NCBI RefSeq assembly: GCF_016900355.1
Contig: NZ_JACJKA010000016.1
Location: forward strand, 25,347 to 89,346
Origin: Bacteroides mediterraneensis
Lineage (GTDB): Bacteria > Bacteroidota > Bacteroidia > Bacteroidales > Bacteroidaceae
Direction of reading: 5' to 3'
DNA: 64,000 nucleotides
Shown: piece by piece, positions 61,447 to 64,000 of the stretch
Numbering within the stretch: position 1 is the stretch's first letter
Layout of the letters: each line of letters begins with the position of its first letter
The notes under the pieces: model-generated
The model's database searches: none
Seen by the model: only the letters and a program-made list of their open reading frames with translations
Told to the model about the DNA's origin: nothing
Position numbers and translations under genes: made by a program

Positions 61447-61530
61447 AGGATAAAGACAGTATTCCTTTTAAACAATCCTTCTCGGGTGTGCTTGATATCC
61501 TATGCCCTCTGTCTGTCAGAGGGCTTTTTT
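61447..61530 (+). ncRNA. candidate ~84-nt RNA ending at terminator 3
   Basis: The start is predicted from the promoter above. It ends in GCCCTCTG (61504-61511)/CAGAGGGC (61517-61524) and six T. No frame of note. It runs toward the 3' end of the polymerase gene and could pair with that mRNA at its end. Confidence 0.5.
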
Positions 61531-62800
61531 ATTTAACCGTGATGACATCATCGAGGTTGGTGGTGTACTGCTTGCTGATGTGTTCGCATTTGAGGTGCCA
61601 CGATTTGTCTGTGGTGCCCTGGACTGCTACCTTTATTGTGTTGTGGCCGTTCTTGCGGTTGATGGCATCTATGGCAGCGGCCAAGCGTGACTGCTTCTCA
61701 CGGTCAATGGTGTCGAAAAGGTTGGTCTGTATGGCAGAATCAGGAACTATGTTCCAGACAATGACACCGGCTTTCTTGTACTGGTAACCGCCTTCTTTGC
61801 GGAAATCTATGCGGAGTGCCCGGACTGCGGTACTTACAAGTTCCTGAAGGTCATTTGTAGGTACTTGCAGGTGAATGGTACGGTTGATGCAGTGTTGTGG
61901 AAGATCAAGACGGAAACGGCTGGTATAGGCGAAGACTGTTATCTCTGTACAGCAGCTGTGCTGCATACGGAGCTTACGGACACATTCGGAAGAAAAGTTG
62001 GCGACTGCTTCCTCTAAGCTGGAGAGTTCTGACAGACCAGAGTCAGGGAAACTGCGGCTGGTACAGATACTTTTCTTCTGAGGCAGTTCCTCGACATCGA
62101 TACAAGATTCACCACGAAGCTCCTTCCAAGTGCGGACACCGGTTATTGTAAGTAATTTTCGCACAAAACTCTCGCTTTTCTGAGTGAAATCTAAGGCGGT
62201 ATTTATACCATAATAGCGCAGCTTATCCAAGCTCCGATGGCCGATACCCCAGACTTCGCCAATTTCGAACCTTTGTAAAGCTTTGATTCGTTTATCTTCC
62301 GTATCAATGATACAAACACCTCCATAACCCTTGTACTTTTTCCCGTATCTGCTTGCCACCTTCGCCAGAGTCTTTGTCGGTGCAATGCCCATTGTAACCG
62401 GGATGCCTGTACCCTTTCCGATGGTCTTTACAATCTTCCGACCGTAGGAAACCAGTTTCTCCCCTTCTCCGAAGCCTGAGAGATCCAGGAACGCTTCATC
62501 AATCGAGTACTGTGTCAGTTCCGGCGTAAACTCGGACAGCAGCATCATAACCCGGCGGCTCATATCACCATACAGATTGTAATTGGAACTGAAAACAGCC
62601 ACATTGTTTGCCTCCAAGATGTCACGGATCTGATAGAGAGGTGTCCCCATCTTGATGCCCATCGCCTTAACTTCATTACTTCTGGCCACGACACAGCCGT
62701 CATTGTTCGAGAGAACAACGACAGGTTTGTCACGGAGCAGCGGATTGAACACGCGCTCGCATGAGCAGTAGAAGTTATTGCAATCAACAAGGGCTATCAT
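61529..62800 (-). CDS. umuC: Y-family DNA polymerase (UmuC/DinB type)
   Basis: 423 aa, full length. It opens [20 protein letters not shown] with the first catalytic Asp. [20 protein letters not shown] holds the nucleotide-binding residues, and [11 protein letters not shown] supplies the catalytic D-E pair. HhH and little-finger regions follow ([19 protein letters not shown]). Translesion polymerase, frequent on Bacteroidales elements, often with a UmuD-like partner; none is visible here. Its first 251 bp occur again at the right window edge. Confidence 0.9.
   Translation of the reverse strand: MIALVDCNNFYCSCERVFNPLLRDKPVVVLSNNDGCVVARSNEVKAMGIKMGTPLYQIRDILEANNVAVFSSNYNLYGDMSRRVMMLLSEFTPELTQYSIDEAFLDLSGFGEGEKLVSYGRKIVKTIGKGTGIPVTMGIAPTKTLAKVASRYGKKYKGYGGVCIIDTEDKRIKALQRFEIGEVWGIGHRSLDKLRYYGINTALDFTQKSESFVRKLLTITGVRTWKELRGESCIDVEELPQKKSICTSRSFPDSGLSELSSLEEAVANFSSECVRKLRMQHSCCTEITVFAYTSRFRLDLPQHCINRTIHLQVPTNDLQELVSTAVRALRIDFRKEGGYQYKKAGVIVWNIVPDSAIQTNLFDTIDREKQSRLAAAIDAINRKNGHNTIKVAVQGTTDKSWHLKCEHISKQYTTNLDDVITVK
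62550..62800. repeat. 251-bp umuC 5' duplication, copy 1 (copy 2 at 63750-64000)
   Basis: The first 251 bp of umuC, in the same orientation, recur exactly 1200 bp to the right with five differences that I can count. The match begins at ACCCGGCGGCTCAT and runs to the start codon. Confidence 0.85.
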
Positions 62801-62813
62801 AAATATTCTGTTG

Positions 62814-62821
62814 CAAAGATA
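62814..62821 (-). promoter_or_regulatory. -7 box of umuC
   Basis: On the minus strand TATCTTTG, about 14 nt before the start codon. Just upstream, ATAGTTTGCTATACTAT forms an imperfect dyad that could bind a repressor. Confidence 0.45.
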
Positions 62822-62962
62822 TCAATAGTATAGCAAACTATAATCATCAATAATCAAAACTACCCTACAGGGTATTGAATAAGTGTCAGGATATATGTAG
62901 CTTTGCGCTTGATAAACAAAAAAAAGCCTACGTTAGGTATTTTATGTCTAATTTTTTGAAGT

Positions 62963-63736
62963 ATGTTAAAGAACTTGTTTTATATCTGTTTGCTTTTGTT
63001 GTTCTGTAATAAATCAGAAGCACAAAATTTGTCAAGTATCATTGATAGCTGTCATTATTATTTGGATAAGCAAGATACTATGTCGTTTAATAAGACCTAC
63101 ATCAGAATTCTAGATGCTTATGAAAAAGAGTATGATGCAGAACTACATTCTATTGAGGAAGAATTAAAAGAGATGAGAATTGAAGATCAAAGCATACGAT
63201 TGCTACTGCTTGATGCTTCGAAGAAGAAACAAAATGTAAATAAAATAAGAAGGATAATGGACGACATAGACCGAAGAAATGCTGTCAGAGTTGCTGAGAT
63301 CATTGACCAATACGGTTGGCTTTCTCCCGATGATATTGGATATGAAGCGAACGAGGCTATTTTCCTTTGTATTCAACATTCCCAAGATTCTTTAATCCAG
63401 AATAAGTATTTACCTATACTGAAAGAAGCCGTCCGAGATGGTGCGGCTAAGGGCTGGCAATATGCTTTTCTGACTGACAGGTGCCTTATGAACCAAGGAC
63501 AAAAACAGATTTATGGGACGCAGAGAATAACCAGGGATGGAGTGGATTATCTGGTCCCTCTACAGGATATTGATAAGGTCGATTCACTAAGAAAGGAAAT
63601 AGGGCTTGAGCCTTTGAGTGAATATATGAAAGACTGCGGACTTAAAACCGGCTGGAGTAAAGAGTTTTACAAAAACAATATAAAACTACATGAATCTATT
63701 TTTGATTCATGGTTTAAATCGTTTAAGCAGAATTGA
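62963..63736 (+). CDS. secreted DUF6624-like protein
   Basis: 257 aa with a signal peptide ([19 protein letters not shown]; a lipobox-like LLFC is also possible). The body shows the DUF6624 pattern: [28 protein letters not shown], a [16 protein letters not shown] run, [21 protein letters not shown] and IYGTQ. Function of the family unknown. Flanked by the two umuC repeats. Confidence 0.75.
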   Translation: MLKNLFYICLLLLFCNKSEAQNLSSIIDSCHYYLDKQDTMSFNKTYIRILDAYEKEYDAELHSIEEELKEMRIEDQSIRLLLLDASKKKQNVNKIRRIMDDIDRRNAVRVAEIIDQYGWLSPDDIGYEANEAIFLCIQHSQDSLIQNKYLPILKEAVRDGAAKGWQYAFLTDRCLMNQGQKQIYGTQRITRDGVDYLVPLQDIDKVDSLRKEIGLEPLSEYMKDCGLKTGWSKEFYKNNIKLHESIFDSWFKSFKQN

Positions 63737-63749
63737 AAATATCTTTTTT

Positions 63750-64000
63750 ACCCGGCGGCTCATATCACCATACAGATTGTAGTTGGAACTGAAGACAGCC
63801 ACATTGTTTGCCTCCAAGACTTCACAGATCTGATAGAGAGGTGTCCCCATCTTGATGCCCATCGCCTTAACTTCATTACTTCTGGCCACGACACAGCCGT
63901 CATTGTTCGAGAGAACAACGACAGGTTTGTCACGGAGCAGCGGATTGAACACGCGCTCGCATGAGCAGTAGAAGTTATTGCAATCAACAAGGGCTATCAT
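63750..64000 (-). pseudogene. umuC 5' fragment
   Basis: Encodes the first ~83 residues of the polymerase up to GDMSRRV and then runs into unrelated sequence (KKIFSIL). It lacks the catalytic D-E pair, so it cannot be active. It starts at the window edge with its ATG. Confidence 0.8.

Overview
The window looks like accessory DNA from a Bacteroidales bacterium (Bacteroides or Phocaeicola type). Several promoters fit the Bacteroides pattern of TAnnTTTG at -7 with TTTG or TTG about 20 bp upstream. The DNA is AT-rich, Shine-Dalgarno sequences are weak, and the gene content is typical of Bacteroidales conjugative elements: ArdC, SSB, a TraG/VirD4 coupling protein, a Toprim primase-like protein, PcfK/PcfJ, a RadC-like JAB protein and several serine-recombinase relatives. 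I see no rRNA, tRNA or CRISPR array. Whether the element is an ICE or a plasmid cannot be decided from this window.

Layout. 1-6 kb: a mobilisation and DNA-processing operon on + (protein with repeated C-terminal module, ArdC, SSB, coupling protein, lipoprotein, Toprim protein). 6-15 kb: small leftward operons (phosphoribosyltransferase plus SLOG protein; a second SSB; TM protein-PcfK-PcfJ; TetR; two small proteins) separated by unusually large, structured non-coding regions. 16-38 kb: one rightward, almost gap-free operon for an aryl-polyene or flexirubin-like lipid. It holds an aromatic amino-acid ammonia-lyase, KR, three ketosynthases plus a chain-length-factor-like partner, two ACPs, three hotdog proteins, acyltransferases, methyltransferases, a LolA-like carrier, a glycosyltransferase, an MMPL exporter fusion, a CrtI-like oxidoreductase, a C45 acyltransferase/hydrolase and an adenylating ligase. 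An XRE-type regulator with a good promoter sits in front. 38.6-45 kb: leftward hypothetical genes, a UvrD-type helicase with an inserted DnaQ-like exonuclease that is cut by one in-frame TAG, and a methylase-like protein. 45-52.4 kb: RhuM pseudogene, Fic protein, serine resolvase with a res-like site, MORN/YwqK-like protein and an AbiEi/AbiEii toxin-antitoxin pair with operator dyads. 53-61 kb: a leftward series of small unknown genes, a RadC-like protein, small RNAs and terminators. 61.5-64 kb: a Y-family polymerase gene and a second copy of its first 251 bp, flanking a DUF6624-like gene.

How it may work together (inference). The polyene operon makes an aromatic acid by ammonia elimination, activates it with the PaaK-like ligase, extends it on two ACPs with the KS/KR/dehydratase set, and finishes and exports it with acyltransferases, LolA, MMPL and a glycosyltransferase. 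It travels as cargo on a mobile element.

The least explained content is non-coding. A leader repeat of up to 395 bp occurs four times, each copy ending at or just upstream of the first gene of a leftward operon. Arrays of structured units carry a conserved G-rich CCTTAG...GGGTGG core. Two paralogous ~80-nt RNAs at 45.5 and 59.7 kb each have a promoter, a shared core and a covarying terminator.
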